From Levilactobacillus zymae (lineage in GTDB: Bacteria; Bacillota; Bacilli; Lactobacillales; Lactobacillaceae), in the NCBI RefSeq assembly GCF_032190635.1, contig NZ_JAVLAS010000001.1, forward strand, positions 434,001 to 498,000: a stretch of DNA of 64,000 nucleotides. The letters are read 5' to 3'. The position numbers and the translations under genes were made by a program. Numbering within the stretch: the first letter of the stretch is position 1; every line of letters begins with the position of its first letter. This document shows positions 7,549 through 16,116 of the stretch, one piece after another. The notes under the pieces are model-generated. The model did no database searches and was not told the DNA's origin. It worked only from the letters and a program-made list of their open reading frames with translations.

Positions 7549-8649
7549 TTACTTCAACTGAAAGTACGTGGTCAAGAAGGGCCGTGTCTTCTGGTAGACC
7601 TGGGTTTGTGAATAGGTCTTCTTTCCGTCGCCCCAGATAGAAATGGCTGAGCCGATGTTCTTAGTGCTGGTGGCTAAATTCTGATGGCTGGTCTTGTCCC
7701 AGACCTGGACCGTCCAGTTACGGGTCAGATCTTGTTGCCAATAGGTCACGTTGGCGGGGACGAAGGTCTTGGGCCGGGTGATGACGTAGAGGTACCAAAG
7801 GTTGGCGTTGATGGTTTGAAACCCGGCCGCGTTGAGCTGGGGCAACGTCGCCCGAATCTGCCGGTGGGTTTGGATCAGCTTGGCGTCGTTGGTTTCCCCG
7901 TCGTAGCTCCAGTAGGTGACCAGAATATTGTGGTCGAGCTTGGGTAAATCAGCGCGCATCAACCCGTCGTTCCACATACTGGTCTTGAGCCCCTTGCGGT
8001 TGAGGTAGCGGTTTAACCCGTTGGTATAGCTGACCGCCGTGGGCTGGGTGGCCTTGGTGGTACTGCTGTACTCGTCGCCACCGATGGCCAGGTGTTGGCC
8101 CCGGTAGAGGAGGCCGGTGTATTCACCCAATAGTGATTTGACGAAGCGCTGGGTTTGACTGACGTGGAGGTTCAGTTCGTTGCCGTGGGCGATTTGCTGC
8201 GCCAGCTTGCGGTTCGCCTTGCTCGACGTTTTGAGGAGCTTGATCAGCGCGGTCGTGTGCCCGGGCGTATCAATCTCCGGGATCACTTCGACGTGGCGTT
8301 GGTGCCCGTAGACCACTAAGGCCCGCAACTGTTTCTTGCTCAAGAAGGCTAGCTTGGTTTTCCGGTTGTAGTAGACGTCGCCCTTCTTTTTCGCGGCCTT
8401 GACGGTCTGGCCGAGCTTAGCGCTTTCCACGCCGTAGCGGCTGTCGTCGGTCAGGTGGAGCTGTAAAAAGGTGCCGCCGCCCGCGTGAATCTCGCGAATA
8501 AATTTCTTGATGGTGGTCACGGAATAGTACTGCCGCGCGTTGTCCAGGATCAACCCCTTGGACTTAGTGGCGGCCTGAGCGGTCGGAACACCCAGACTAA
8601 GCGTGAGGGCTAGGGTGATGAGCCCCAGCCAAATGTGCCAATGACGCAT
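7549..8649 (-). CDS. Secreted glycoside hydrolase family 20 (beta-N-acetylhexosaminidase-like)
   Basis: 366 residues with a signal peptide (1-26, cut near AQAAT). It matches the GH20 catalytic barrel: LILDNARQYYS at the first strand, LQLHLTDDS (63-70), VEVIPEIDTPGHTTA (120-134) and the catalytic Asp-Glu pair in HLAIGGDEYSS (Asp192-Glu193), followed by the conserved Trp/Asn segments SMWNDGL and VTYWSYDG. The family releases terminal N-acetylglucosamine or N-acetylgalactosamine by substrate-assisted catalysis. There is no LPXTG or wall-binding repeat, so it is probably released. Substrates such as chitin oligomers, peptidoglycan fragments or host glycans are possible. It is monocistronic with start ATG after GAGGGGA. 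Confidence 0.9.
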   Translation of the reverse strand: MRHWHIWLGLITLALTLSLGVPTAQAATKSKGLILDNARQYYSVTTIKKFIREIHAGGGTFLQLHLTDDSRYGVESAKLGQTVKAAKKKGDVYYNRKTKLAFLSKKQLRALVVYGHQRHVEVIPEIDTPGHTTALIKLLKTSSKANRKLAQQIAHGNELNLHVSQTQRFVKSLLGEYTGLLYRGQHLAIGGDEYSSTTKATQPTAVSYTNGLNRYLNRKGLKTSMWNDGLMRADLPKLDHNILVTYWSYDGETNDAKLIQTHRQIRATLPQLNAAGFQTINANLWYLYVITRPKTFVPANVTYWQQDLTRNWTVQVWDKTSHQNLATSTKNIGSAISIWGDGKKTYSQTQVYQKTRPFLTTYFQLK

Positions 8650-8821
8650 TCCAATCCCCTCGTTTCATAGTGTTTACCATTAATATACGAGTTTCCAGGT
8701 GGTTTGACCACGCATTAGCTCACGGGACGCAAAAGTGGCCGGTTGTGGGATTAGAAACATCAGTGGCCTAGCGCCAAAACCGGCCCATCAGGTGTCATCT
8801 GACGGGCCGGTTTTAATGAAA

Positions 8822-9853
8822 TTATTTGACGATGCCCAGGTCGATCATGGACTGGGCCGTGGCGAGGATGGCGGTCTTGGCGGAGCGGGGGTGCCAGTTG
8901 AGCAGCGTCTGGGCCTTGTGGTTGCTGGTGCCGGCGTACTGACCCACGATGGACGCAATCATCCGCAGTTGCGGGTTGGCAACGGCCGCAGCTTTGACGG
9001 CTAAGTTGGGGATGGTCTTGGTCGGTAAGTTGGCCGCGTATTGCGGGAAGGCGTCCCGTAAAAGATTGGCGACGTCGAGCATCGATAAGGTCTCGCCGGT
9101 CGTGGCCAGGAAACGTTGCCCGTTGGCCTGGGGACTAGTCATGGCCAGCAGGTGCAGGCTGGCGACGTCGCGCACGTCCACGTAACCGGAATCGACGTGC
9201 GGGACGGCCTTAACCTGACCTTCGAGGAGCTGTTGAATTTGCACGTTGGAATGCGAGTACTTGGCCGATAAGACGGGACCCATCACGCCGACCGGGTTCA
9301 CGGCGGCGAGTTCGAGGCCCTGGCCTTCTTCGCGGATGAATTGCCAAGCGGCTCGTTCGGCTAACGTCTTGGATTTTTGGTAGGGGTGAATGTTCTTGGC
9401 GGACAGGTCGGACCAGTCTTCTTCGGTATAGGGGGTGGTCCGGTGCGGGTGGCCGGCGAAAATGGCACCGTAGGCCGAGGTCAGCACCACGCGCTTGACC
9501 CCGGCGTCGCGGGCGGCCCGAAGTACGCGGCGGACGCCGTCGACGGCCGGGCGAATCATCTCGTCTTCATGCTTGAAATTCAGCTTTGGGGTGGGCGAGG
9601 CCACGTGAATCGCGTAGGTGGCACCGGCCATGACCTGGTCCCAGTTCGCGTCACTACCCAGGTCGGCGGCAACGACGTCGAGGTTGCTGAAGTCGGTGAT
9701 GCCGCCGTTGGTCAGCATGTCTTCGATAACGGCACGTTTGGCCAGGTTCCGGACCGTGGCCCGGACCGCGTAACCTTGTTGCAGGAGTTGTAAGATGATG
9801 TGAATGGCGATGAAGCCGCTGCCGCCGGTAACGCTCACGAGTTGTTTTTGTAT
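8822..9853 (-). CDS. NAD(P)-dependent epimerase / dihydroflavonol reductase-like protein, apparent AUA start
   Basis: Rossmann-fold extended SDR of about 343 residues. Seen: VTGGSGFIAIHIILQLLQQG (nucleotide-binding G-x-x-G-x-x-A type), VVLTSAYGAIFAGHP and the active-site Y-x-x-x-K in PYQKSKTLAE. These place it with dihydroflavonol-4-reductase/cinnamoyl-CoA reductase-like enzymes, which reduce aldehydes or ketones; substrate unknown. The start is odd. The ribosome site TTGGAGGAATT is followed four bases later by ATA (9853-9851), exactly where at least four other genes in this window with the same site (at 30536, 34793, 37476 and 45494) have ATG. No ATG, GTG or TTG lies at that spacing. It is divergent from a TetR gene that probably controls it. 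Confidence 0.85.
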   Translation of the reverse strand: MQKQLVSVTGGSGFIAIHIILQLLQQGYAVRATVRNLAKRAVIEDMLTNGGITDFSNLDVVAADLGSDANWDQVMAGATYAIHVASPTPKLNFKHEDEMIRPAVDGVRRVLRAARDAGVKRVVLTSAYGAIFAGHPHRTTPYTEEDWSDLSAKNIHPYQKSKTLAERAAWQFIREEGQGLELAAVNPVGVMGPVLSAKYSHSNVQIQQLLEGQVKAVPHVDSGYVDVRDVASLHLLAMTSPQANGQRFLATTGETLSMLDVANLLRDAFPQYAANLPTKTIPNLAVKAAAVANPQLRMIASIVGQYAGTSNHKAQTLLNWHPRSAKTAILATAQSMIDLGIVK

Positions 9854-9896
9854 GAAAAATTCCTCCAATTTTCAGTTAAATCGAATTTAGTTTTGC

Positions 9897-9919
9897 GTGA
9901 CACTTGTAACATCTGTGAC
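9897..9919. promoter_or_regulatory. Probable TetR operator between the epimerase and tetR genes
   Basis: A 23-bp imperfect palindrome of the form GTnACA nn TGTnACA nn TGTnAC lies in the divergent intergenic space, just before a TATACA -10 (9925-9930) for the tetR gene. The half CATCTGTGAC recurs exactly at 9964-9973. Position and symmetry suit binding by the adjacent TetR protein (inference). Confidence 0.55.
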
Positions 9920-9990
9920 CAGACTATACAATGGACTTAGCCCGAAAACAAGCGACTACCGGGCATCTGTGACAGAACGGAGGAATTGTT

Positions 9991-10548
9991 ATGGCAGCGA
10001 CCCAACATGCTCAACAACTGAAACAGGACTCGCAAACGTACCTGACCACGGCGCTTTTGCAGTTATTGGAAACGCACGACTTGAACACCATCAGCGTCAC
10101 CCAGGTGGTCAAACGCGCGGGGGTCAGTCGAATGGCCTTTTACCGCAACTTTGAAACGCTCGACGATCTCTTAGCGGCGTACTTTCGGCCCAAACTGACC
10201 GCGCGCTTCAACGACGTGGTCAACGGCGTTCCACAAGCCGAAAAACTAGCGGCGATGGGCCAATTTTTCCAGGAGTTGGCGCCGACCCTGCAGCTGGCCA
10301 CCCAACGGGGATTTGAGGAGATCATTCGGCAGGTGTTTAACCAGAATATGGAGGCTTTTTACCAGACCACTTTGGCGGAGACGCTCCTAACGCCGGTGCA
10401 GCGGCGCTACTGGACTAAGTTCATGAGTGCCGGGGTCTACGCGATTTGGCGCAAGTGGCTGTTGACCGGTCAACGCGAGTCGTTAACCACGATCCACGGG
10501 TTGATTGCGGGGTTTCAGACGCAGACTATGGCGAGTCTACGGGCCTAG
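9991..10548 (+). CDS. TetR family transcriptional regulator
   Basis: 185 residues. The N-terminal DNA-binding domain is typical: LTTALLQLLETHDLNTISVTQVVKRAGVSRMAFYRNFETLDDLLAAYF, with the recognition helix around VSRMAFYRNF. The rest is the variable ligand-binding and dimer domain. Start ATG follows CGGAGGAATTGTT. It is divergent from the epimerase at 8822-9853, with a palindromic operator between them, so self-regulation and control of the epimerase are the likely roles. The ligand is unknown. An ABC exporter operon follows on the same strand about 105 bp later with its own promoter. Confidence 0.9.
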   Translation: MAATQHAQQLKQDSQTYLTTALLQLLETHDLNTISVTQVVKRAGVSRMAFYRNFETLDDLLAAYFRPKLTARFNDVVNGVPQAEKLAAMGQFFQELAPTLQLATQRGFEEIIRQVFNQNMEAFYQTTLAETLLTPVQRRYWTKFMSAGVYAIWRKWLLTGQRESLTTIHGLIAGFQTQTMASLRA

Positions 10549-10606
10549 GAGCGGTCCCCGGTTACTGGTCGGCAATGATATCGGCCGGCAGGTTTACGGG
10601 GGAACG

Positions 10607-10615
10607 TGCTAAAAT
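10607..10615 (+). promoter_or_regulatory. Extended -10 promoter for the ABC/FtsX operon
   Basis: TGCTAAAAT is an extended -10 about 40 bp upstream of the ATPase start; the ribosome site AAAGGAGG lies at 10638-10645. Confidence 0.5.
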
Positions 10616-10653
10616 GAATCTATGTAACCGGATACACAAAAGGAGGTAGGCAC

Positions 10654-11355
10654 ATGGCCTATATCGAAGTCCAACACGCGACCCGCGAGTTTCGCAGCGG
10701 CGACCAGACCACGGTGGCCAACCGCGACATCTCGTTTACCGTGGACCAGGGCGCCGTGGTGACCATTCTGGGACCCAGCGGCGCCGGGAAATCCACGCTA
10801 CTCAACATTCTTGGGGGGATGGACTCACCCACCAGCGGTCGCGTCTTGATCGACGGGGTGGACATCGCCCAGTTTTCCCCAAAACAACTCACGACCTACC
10901 GGCGCCAAGCCGTCGGGTTCGTGTTTCAATTCTATAATCTAATTCCCAACCTGACCGCCCGCGAGAACGTCGAACTGGCCTCCCAGATCACCCAGGACGC
11001 CAGAGACGTCGACGACACGCTGGCGTTGGTGGGGCTCCAGGACCGCGCGCAAAACTTTCCCGCCCAGTTGTCTGGTGGGGAGCAACAACGCGTGGCCATC
11101 GCCCGCGCCGTCGCCAAGAACCCGAAACTCTTGCTGTGCGACGAACCCACGGGGGCGCTAGATTACCAGACCGGTAAGCAGGTCTTGCAGGTGATCCAAG
11201 ACGCCGCTAAACAGACCGCGACCACGGTGATCATCGTGACCCACAACAGCGCCATCGCGCAGATGGGTGACCTGGTGATTCGAATCAACGACGCGCAGAT
11301 TCAGTCGATCACGCCCAACGCGCACCCGACGCCGCTGGCCGAGATTGAATGGTAG
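10654..11355 (+). CDS. ABC transporter ATP-binding protein (MacB/LolD type)
   Basis: 233-residue ATPase. Walker A is GPSGAGKST at 40-48, the signature is [16 protein letters not shown] and Walker [29 protein letters not shown] around the Q loop is typical of the MacB/LolD/SalX group. It is encoded 10 bp upstream of an FtsX-family permease and surely works with it. Such pairs export or extract peptides, lipoproteins or antimicrobial compounds, or transmit mechanical force; which applies here is not visible. The coding sequence is GC-rich. No two-component system is adjacent, unlike the bacitracin-sensing relatives. Confidence 0.93.
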   Translation: MAYIEVQHATREFRSGDQTTVANRDISFTVDQGAVVTILGPSGAGKSTLLNILGGMDSPTSGRVLIDGVDIAQFSPKQLTTYRRQAVGFVFQFYNLIPNLTARENVELASQITQDARDVDDTLALVGLQDRAQNFPAQLSGGEQQRVAIARAVAKNPKLLLCDEPTGALDYQTGKQVLQVIQDAAKQTATTVIIVTHNSAIAQMGDLVIRINDAQIQSITPNAHPTPLAEIEW

Positions 11356-11365
11356 GTGATGGAGA

Positions 11366-13939
11366 ATGACACCAGCCTATTTTAAAACCATTTTGCGGGA
11401 AATTTGGCGCTCGAAGGCCCGTTTCTGCTCGATTCTGATTATTATTTTTCTGGGCGTGGCCTTCTACACCGGTATCCGGGCGACTGGACCGGACATGTCC
11501 CAAGCCGCCACCCGCTACTACCGGACTCAGCGCCTGGCGACCAACAGCGTGCAATCGACCCTGGGCCTGACCACCGCCGACCTAAAAGCCGTGAACCAAC
11601 ACGCCGGGGTGACCGCGCAGGCCGTACGGTACCTGGATCTCACCCAACTGAACAATAACCGGGTGGTGCGGGTGACCGAGTTACCGACCACCCAGAAACT
11701 CGACCGCTTGACGGTGACTAGCGGGCGCCTGCCACGGCGGGCCAACGAAATCGTGTTGGACGCCCAGGCCCGGCGCCTGCAGCCGCAACTTAAGGTGGGC
11801 GGAACTTACCGTATCGCCAGCACGGCCGCTCAGAACCGCCAGTTGACCCGGCGGACGTTTACCATCGTGGGGTTCGTCAATTCGCCGCGCTACGTGGAAA
11901 ACGTGGACCGGGGCGTCACCACGGTGGGCAAGGGGACCCTGGATTACCTGGCCTACGTGCGGCCGGGCACGTTGAAGTCGCGGGTGATTACCCGCTTGGA
12001 CGTCAACTTCCAGAACCTGCGCCACGTCACGCCGTATTCGGCGCGCTATAAAAAGCTTAACCGGGCCAACACGCAGCGGCTAAAGACCTGGTTGGCCCCG
12101 CAAGCCCGCCAACGCCAGGGCCAGCTACAAACGCAGGCCACCGCGAAATTAGCGCCGCTGAAACGGCAGGTGGCCGCGTTGAGCCAACAACTGCCGGCGA
12201 CCAGCCCGGTTCTCACCAAACTAACGGCCAAGCTCCGGGCCGCTCAGGCGCAGGTCACCGCGATTCCGCGGCCGACCTACCTGTACACGGACCGGACCGA
12301 TAATCCGGGATACACCGAATATCACGAAAACACGCAACGGGTGGTGGCCTTAGCGACCGTGTTCCCGCTATTCTTCATCGCGATTGCCGCGTTGATCTGT
12401 CTGACCACCATGACCCGGATGGTCGAGGAACTGCGCCTACAAATGGGAACGCTCAAGGCCCTGGGGTACGGCAACGCCGCGGTCGGCAGCGAGTTCATGC
12501 TGTACGGTGGTTTGGCCGCATTGTTGGGAACCGGTTTGGGCGTGCTGTTTGGCGTCAACTTCTTCCCCCGGTTCATCGCCCAGGCGTACGGCAGTATGTA
12601 CAATCTGCCCGCGATTCAGGTCCAGTACCTCTGGGGCGACATTGGGGTCGCCCTGGCAATTGCGCTGGCCTGCACGTTGGGTAGCGCGTGGGTGGTCCTG
12701 CGCGTCGACCTGCGCAGCCTGCCGACGCAACTTCTCCAGCCCAAGGCGCCCAAGGCCGGCAAGACCCTCTGGCTGGAACGCTGGACCGGTCTATGGCGGC
12801 GGTTGAGTTTTAACCACAAGATCACGCTACGCAACCTCTTACGCTACAAGCAACGCCTGTTCATGACGGTGCTGGGTATCGCTGGCTGCATGGCCATGAT
12901 GATCACCGGTTTTGGCCTGAAGGACTCCATCGGCGACATCAGCACCAAGCAGTTCAACGACCTGTGGCACTACGACGCCATCGTGACCCGGAGCGGGGCG
13001 GAAACGGCTGGTCAGCGACAAGCCCTGCGTCAACCGGCCAACTACCGGCGCAGCCTGACGCTGAAATCCAGTCAGGTGACGGTCAAGCAGGCCGGGGTAG
13101 CGGAACAAACCGTCACCCTGGGGGTCCCGCAGACGCCACGCCAGCTGAACCGGTTCGTGACCTTACGCGACCGGCAAACGCAGCGCAACTACCGCTTGAC
13201 CGATCACGGCGCCATCATCGACGAGAAGTTGGCCAAGCTGACCCACGTGAAGGTGGGCGACACCCTGGCCTTGAAGGCGGCGGGGCAGACCACCCGGCAC
13301 GTGAAGGTCGCCGCCATCGCCGAAAACTATATCAACCACTTCGTGTACCTGAGTCCGCGTTACTACCGCCAGGTGTTTCATACCGCACCGACCTATAATA
13401 GTAATTTCGTGCAACTCAACCATTCTGGTGAAGCGGCCGGCAACGCCTACGCCAACCGACTGTTGAAACAGGCGGGCATAGTCAACGTGACGTTGATGCA
13501 GACCGAACGCCAGACCAATTTCAAGATGTTCGACAGTATGAATCTCGTGGTCCTGATCTTCGTGATCTCGGCGGGCGCCTTGGCGCTGGTGGTGCTCTAC
13601 AACCTGACCAACATCAACGTATCCGAGCGGATTCGCGAGTTGTCGACCATCAAGGTGCTGGGCTTTTACGACAACGAAGTCACCCTCTACATCTTCAGAG
13701 AAAACCTGATTCTAACGGTGCTGGGGATTCTGGTGGGCTGCCTGCTGGGGGATGGGCTCCACGCCTACATTCTCCAAACGGCGGAAACCAACGCGTTAAT
13801 GTTCTCGCCGGGGATTCATCCGGTCAGCTATCTGTACGCGGCGGCGTTGACCCTGGTCTTTAGCCTGCTCGTGATGGGCATCATGCACGTCAAGCTGAAG
13901 CAGGTCAACATGTTAGACGCGTTAAAATCAGTCGATTAA
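11366..13939 (+). CDS. ABC transporter permease, FtsX/MacB family, large form
   Basis: 857 residues. Layout: N-terminal helix (ARFCSILIIIFLGVAFYTGI), a large extracellular domain (about 45-310), three helices (about 320-455), a cytoplasmic linker, a second N-terminal-like helix (FMTVLGIAGCMAMMITGFGL, about 500), a second extracellular domain, and three final helices (about 715-850). This is the duplicated FtsX layout of the large YknZ-unlike permeases common in lactobacilli. The extracellular part includes a Gln/Ala-rich coiled-coil-like stretch (about 245-305). It forms a two-gene operon with the ATPase at 10654. The substrate is unknown. Confidence 0.9.
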   Translation: MTPAYFKTILREIWRSKARFCSILIIIFLGVAFYTGIRATGPDMSQAATRYYRTQRLATNSVQSTLGLTTADLKAVNQHAGVTAQAVRYLDLTQLNNNRVVRVTELPTTQKLDRLTVTSGRLPRRANEIVLDAQARRLQPQLKVGGTYRIASTAAQNRQLTRRTFTIVGFVNSPRYVENVDRGVTTVGKGTLDYLAYVRPGTLKSRVITRLDVNFQNLRHVTPYSARYKKLNRANTQRLKTWLAPQARQRQGQLQTQATAKLAPLKRQVAALSQQLPATSPVLTKLTAKLRAAQAQVTAIPRPTYLYTDRTDNPGYTEYHENTQRVVALATVFPLFFIAIAALICLTTMTRMVEELRLQMGTLKALGYGNAAVGSEFMLYGGLAALLGTGLGVLFGVNFFPRFIAQAYGSMYNLPAIQVQYLWGDIGVALAIALACTLGSAWVVLRVDLRSLPTQLLQPKAPKAGKTLWLERWTGLWRRLSFNHKITLRNLLRYKQRLFMTVLGIAGCMAMMITGFGLKDSIGDISTKQFNDLWHYDAIVTRSGAETAGQRQALRQPANYRRSLTLKSSQVTVKQAGVAEQTVTLGVPQTPRQLNRFVTLRDRQTQRNYRLTDHGAIIDEKLAKLTHVKVGDTLALKAAGQTTRHVKVAAIAENYINHFVYLSPRYYRQVFHTAPTYNSNFVQLNHSGEAAGNAYANRLLKQAGIVNVTLMQTERQTNFKMFDSMNLVVLIFVISAGALALVVLYNLTNINVSERIRELSTIKVLGFYDNEVTLYIFRENLILTVLGILVGCLLGDGLHAYILQTAETNALMFSPGIHPVSYLYAAALTLVFSLLVMGIMHVKLKQVNMLDALKSVD

Positions 13940-13944
13940 ATCGC

Positions 13945-13975
13945 TTGACTTAGAGGCGGCTCTAACTTGTACACT
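13945..13975 (+). promoter_or_regulatory. MerR-type promoter (19-bp spacer with dyad) of the aldo/keto reductase gene
   Basis: -35 TTGACT and -10 TACACT are separated by 19 bp, TAGAGGCGGCTCTAACTTG, which contains the inverted repeat TTAGAG / CTCTAA (with the last T of the -35). An over-long spacer carrying a dyad is the mark of promoters activated by DNA-twisting MerR-family proteins. The same layout occurs at 16642-16672 and 50578-50608. Confidence 0.75.
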
Positions 13976-14046
13976 AGGGTCAATCAATTAGATGACGGTT
14001 TAAATAAATAGAACAATTAACTTTAAGCATGAAGGGAAGAAAATAC

Positions 14047-15024
14047 ATGGAATACCGACAATTTGGGAAGACCGGCTTCAATATTAGCGAAGTGTCGTTA
14101 GGCACCTGGCAACTCGGGGGCAAATGGGGCGCCGAATTTAGCGAAAAGGATGCCTTGGATACCCTAGCCGAAGCCTACGACCGCGGCGTGAACTTCTTTG
14201 ACACCGCTGATGGCTATCAGGGTGGGTTGAGTGAAAAAGCCGTGGGGACGTTCATCAAGACGCACCCCGACGTCCACTTCACCACCAAGCTGGGCCGCAA
14301 GGAAGAACCACTATCCTTGGAACACTTTAACCCGGCTCACGTGGACCGCTACGTGGACGAGTCGCTGCAAAACATGGGCGTCGATGCGCTGGACATGGTC
14401 CTGTTACACTGCCCACCGACCGACATCTACTACACGCCGGAAACCTTCTTCGAGTTGGATAAACTGAAAAAGGCCGGTAAGATCCGTAACTACGGGGTCA
14501 GCGTTGAAAAGGTCGAACAGGCCATCAAAGCCATGGACTACGACATTTCCGCGGTAGAAATCATCTTTAACATGTTCCGGTTGCGGCCGGCCAACCTGTT
14601 CTTCGATTTAGCGAAGCAAAATAACATTGGTGTCTTAGCCCGTGTGCCGTTGGCCAGTGGTCTGTTGACCGGGAAGTTTACCGCCGACACCAAGTTCTCC
14701 ACGGCCGACCACCGGAACAACAACCGGGACGGCCAACACTTCGACAAAGGGGAAACCTTCTCCGGCGTGGATTACCTGACCGGAGTCAAGGCGGCGGCCG
14801 AACTCAAGGAACGGTTGGGCACGGATAACTTGGCGGCCACGGCGCTACGGTACATCTTGATGTACGATGCCGTTTCCGCGGTGATTCCGGGTGCCAGCAA
14901 CCCGACGCAGATCGAACGCAACACCAGTGCGGCCGAGTTACCGGCACTGAGCGAGGCGCAGATGGCCATCGTGCGTGACGTTTACGACCAATACATTAAG
15001 AACCCCGTGGACTACCTCTGGTAA
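14047..15024 (+). CDS. Aldo/keto reductase
   Basis: 325 residues. Start is the ATG at 14047, preceded by GAAGGGAAG; an upstream in-frame ATG would overlap that site. The NAD(P)H-dependent fold and tetrad are visible: Asp in NFFDTADGYQGG with its Tyr, Lys in HFTTKLGRK and His in MVLLHCPP; C-terminal cofactor loop VIPGASNPTQIERN. The family reduces aldehydes and ketones in the cytosol. It is monocistronic, controlled by a MerR-type promoter, which suggests induction by aldehydes or other electrophiles (inference). A second aldo/keto reductase with the same promoter type lies at 49574-50527. Confidence 0.93.
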   Translation: MEYRQFGKTGFNISEVSLGTWQLGGKWGAEFSEKDALDTLAEAYDRGVNFFDTADGYQGGLSEKAVGTFIKTHPDVHFTTKLGRKEEPLSLEHFNPAHVDRYVDESLQNMGVDALDMVLLHCPPTDIYYTPETFFELDKLKKAGKIRNYGVSVEKVEQAIKAMDYDISAVEIIFNMFRLRPANLFFDLAKQNNIGVLARVPLASGLLTGKFTADTKFSTADHRNNNRDGQHFDKGETFSGVDYLTGVKAAAELKERLGTDNLAATALRYILMYDAVSAVIPGASNPTQIERNTSAAELPALSEAQMAIVRDVYDQYIKNPVDYLW

Positions 15025-15039
15025 CCGACGGGACGACAA

Positions 15040-15079
15040 AACCGGCGTTGCTCTTCTAGCGAGCAGCGCCGATTTTTTT
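15040..15079. terminator. Terminator between the aldo/keto reductase and map genes
   Basis: Stem CCGGCGTTGCTC / GAGCAGCGCCG with a seven-base loop and a T7 run; the A-rich left side may also serve the convergent map gene. Confidence 0.85.
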
Positions 15080-15092
15080 GCAGTTAAATAAC

Positions 15093-15887
15093 TTATTTCA
15101 ACAGGTACTTGGCATCGAATTCGGGATCTTGGGACGTCAAAATCTTGGGACCGTCCTTGGTGATGGCCAGGGTGTGTTCGTATTGGCACGACAGGGAACC
15201 GTCGGCGGACACGTAGTATTCCCAGTTGTCCTTGTCGAGCTTGTCGGTCAGTTCGAAGGTGCCCAGGTTGACCATGGGTTCGATGGTGATGACCATGCCT
15301 TCGCGTAACCGAATGCCGTGGCCGGCTTCCCCGTAGGCGGGAACGTCGGGTTCTTCGTGCATTTCGGTACCGATGCCGTGGCCAATCAGGTCGCGGACGT
15401 CGCCCATGTGGTTCTGGGTTTCGACGTAGTCCTGGATGGCCGCGCCGATGTCCCCGATGCGGTTACCGATGACGGATTGGTCGATGCCCAGGTACAGGGC
15501 CTTCTTGGTGACGTCCATGATGTGTTTGACGTCGTCGCTCACGTCACCGACCGCGTAAGCCCAGCAGGAGTCGGCTTGGTAGCCGTCTAAGGAAACGGTC
15601 ATGTCGACTTTGACCAAATCGCCGTTCTTTAACAGGCGGCCCTTTTGTGGGGCCATGTGGGCAACTTCATCGTTGATGCTGATGCAGGTGGCGTAGTGGT
15701 AACCGTCGACGTCTTTTTCGGACGGGATGGCGCCGTGGTCGGCACAGTATTGCGTGGTAAACTTTTCAATTTCCCAGCTGTCGATGCCCGGTTTGATCAA
15801 ATCGCGCAGGCCGATGTGGATGTTGGCTAGCAGGGTCCCCGCTTCGTTCATTTTTTCAATTTCACGTGGTGACTTAATGGTAATCAA
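15093..15887 (-). CDS. map: Methionine aminopeptidase, type I
   Basis: 264-residue metalloprotease that removes the N-terminal Met of new proteins. Metal ligands are visible in DLVKVDMTVSLDGYQADSCW (two Asp), DLIGHGIGTEMHEEP (His), MVITIEPMV (Glu) and CQYEHTLAI (Glu), and the substrate-side His lies in GYHYATCISIND. Start is TTG at 15887 after GGGAGG, giving MITIKSPREIEKM as in relatives. It is a standalone copy outside the ribosomal protein cluster, as is usual in lactobacilli. Confidence 0.95.
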   Translation of the reverse strand: MITIKSPREIEKMNEAGTLLANIHIGLRDLIKPGIDSWEIEKFTTQYCADHGAIPSEKDVDGYHYATCISINDEVAHMAPQKGRLLKNGDLVKVDMTVSLDGYQADSCWAYAVGDVSDDVKHIMDVTKKALYLGIDQSVIGNRIGDIGAAIQDYVETQNHMGDVRDLIGHGIGTEMHEEPDVPAYGEAGHGIRLREGMVITIEPMVNLGTFELTDKLDKDNWEYYVSADGSLSCQYEHTLAITKDGPKILTSQDPEFDAKYLLK

Positions 15888-16014
15888 TGGAAAACCTCCC
15901 TAAAATATTCTCTACGAGTTCAAATGTACACTACTTGGGGCCCGATATCCAGATAATGGCCGGACAAAAACGGCGGCGTGTGAGGAAAGCAGCAAGTGTT
16001 TCGGGGGGTGAGCT

Positions 16015-16036
16015 GTCCACTTTGGCAAAAGTGGAC
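16015..16036. other. Short perfect hairpin upstream of the small membrane-anchored protein
   Basis: GTCCACTTT and AAAGTGGAC form a 9-bp stem around GGCA. There is no T run, so it is more likely an operator or mRNA structure than a terminator. No function assigned. Confidence 0.3.
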
Positions 16037-16116
16037 GTTGTCGACCCTAGTTGAAGGGGATAAACTTAGGCAACTGACCCATAATGTCGCGTTTGCAATT
16101 TAGGAGAAAAATCTGA

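Noticed and set aside
9377..9793. 138-codon frame on the plus strand inside the epimerase gene
   Set aside because: No ribosome site and Gly/Val-rich antisense composition; the minus strand has conserved Rossmann motifs.
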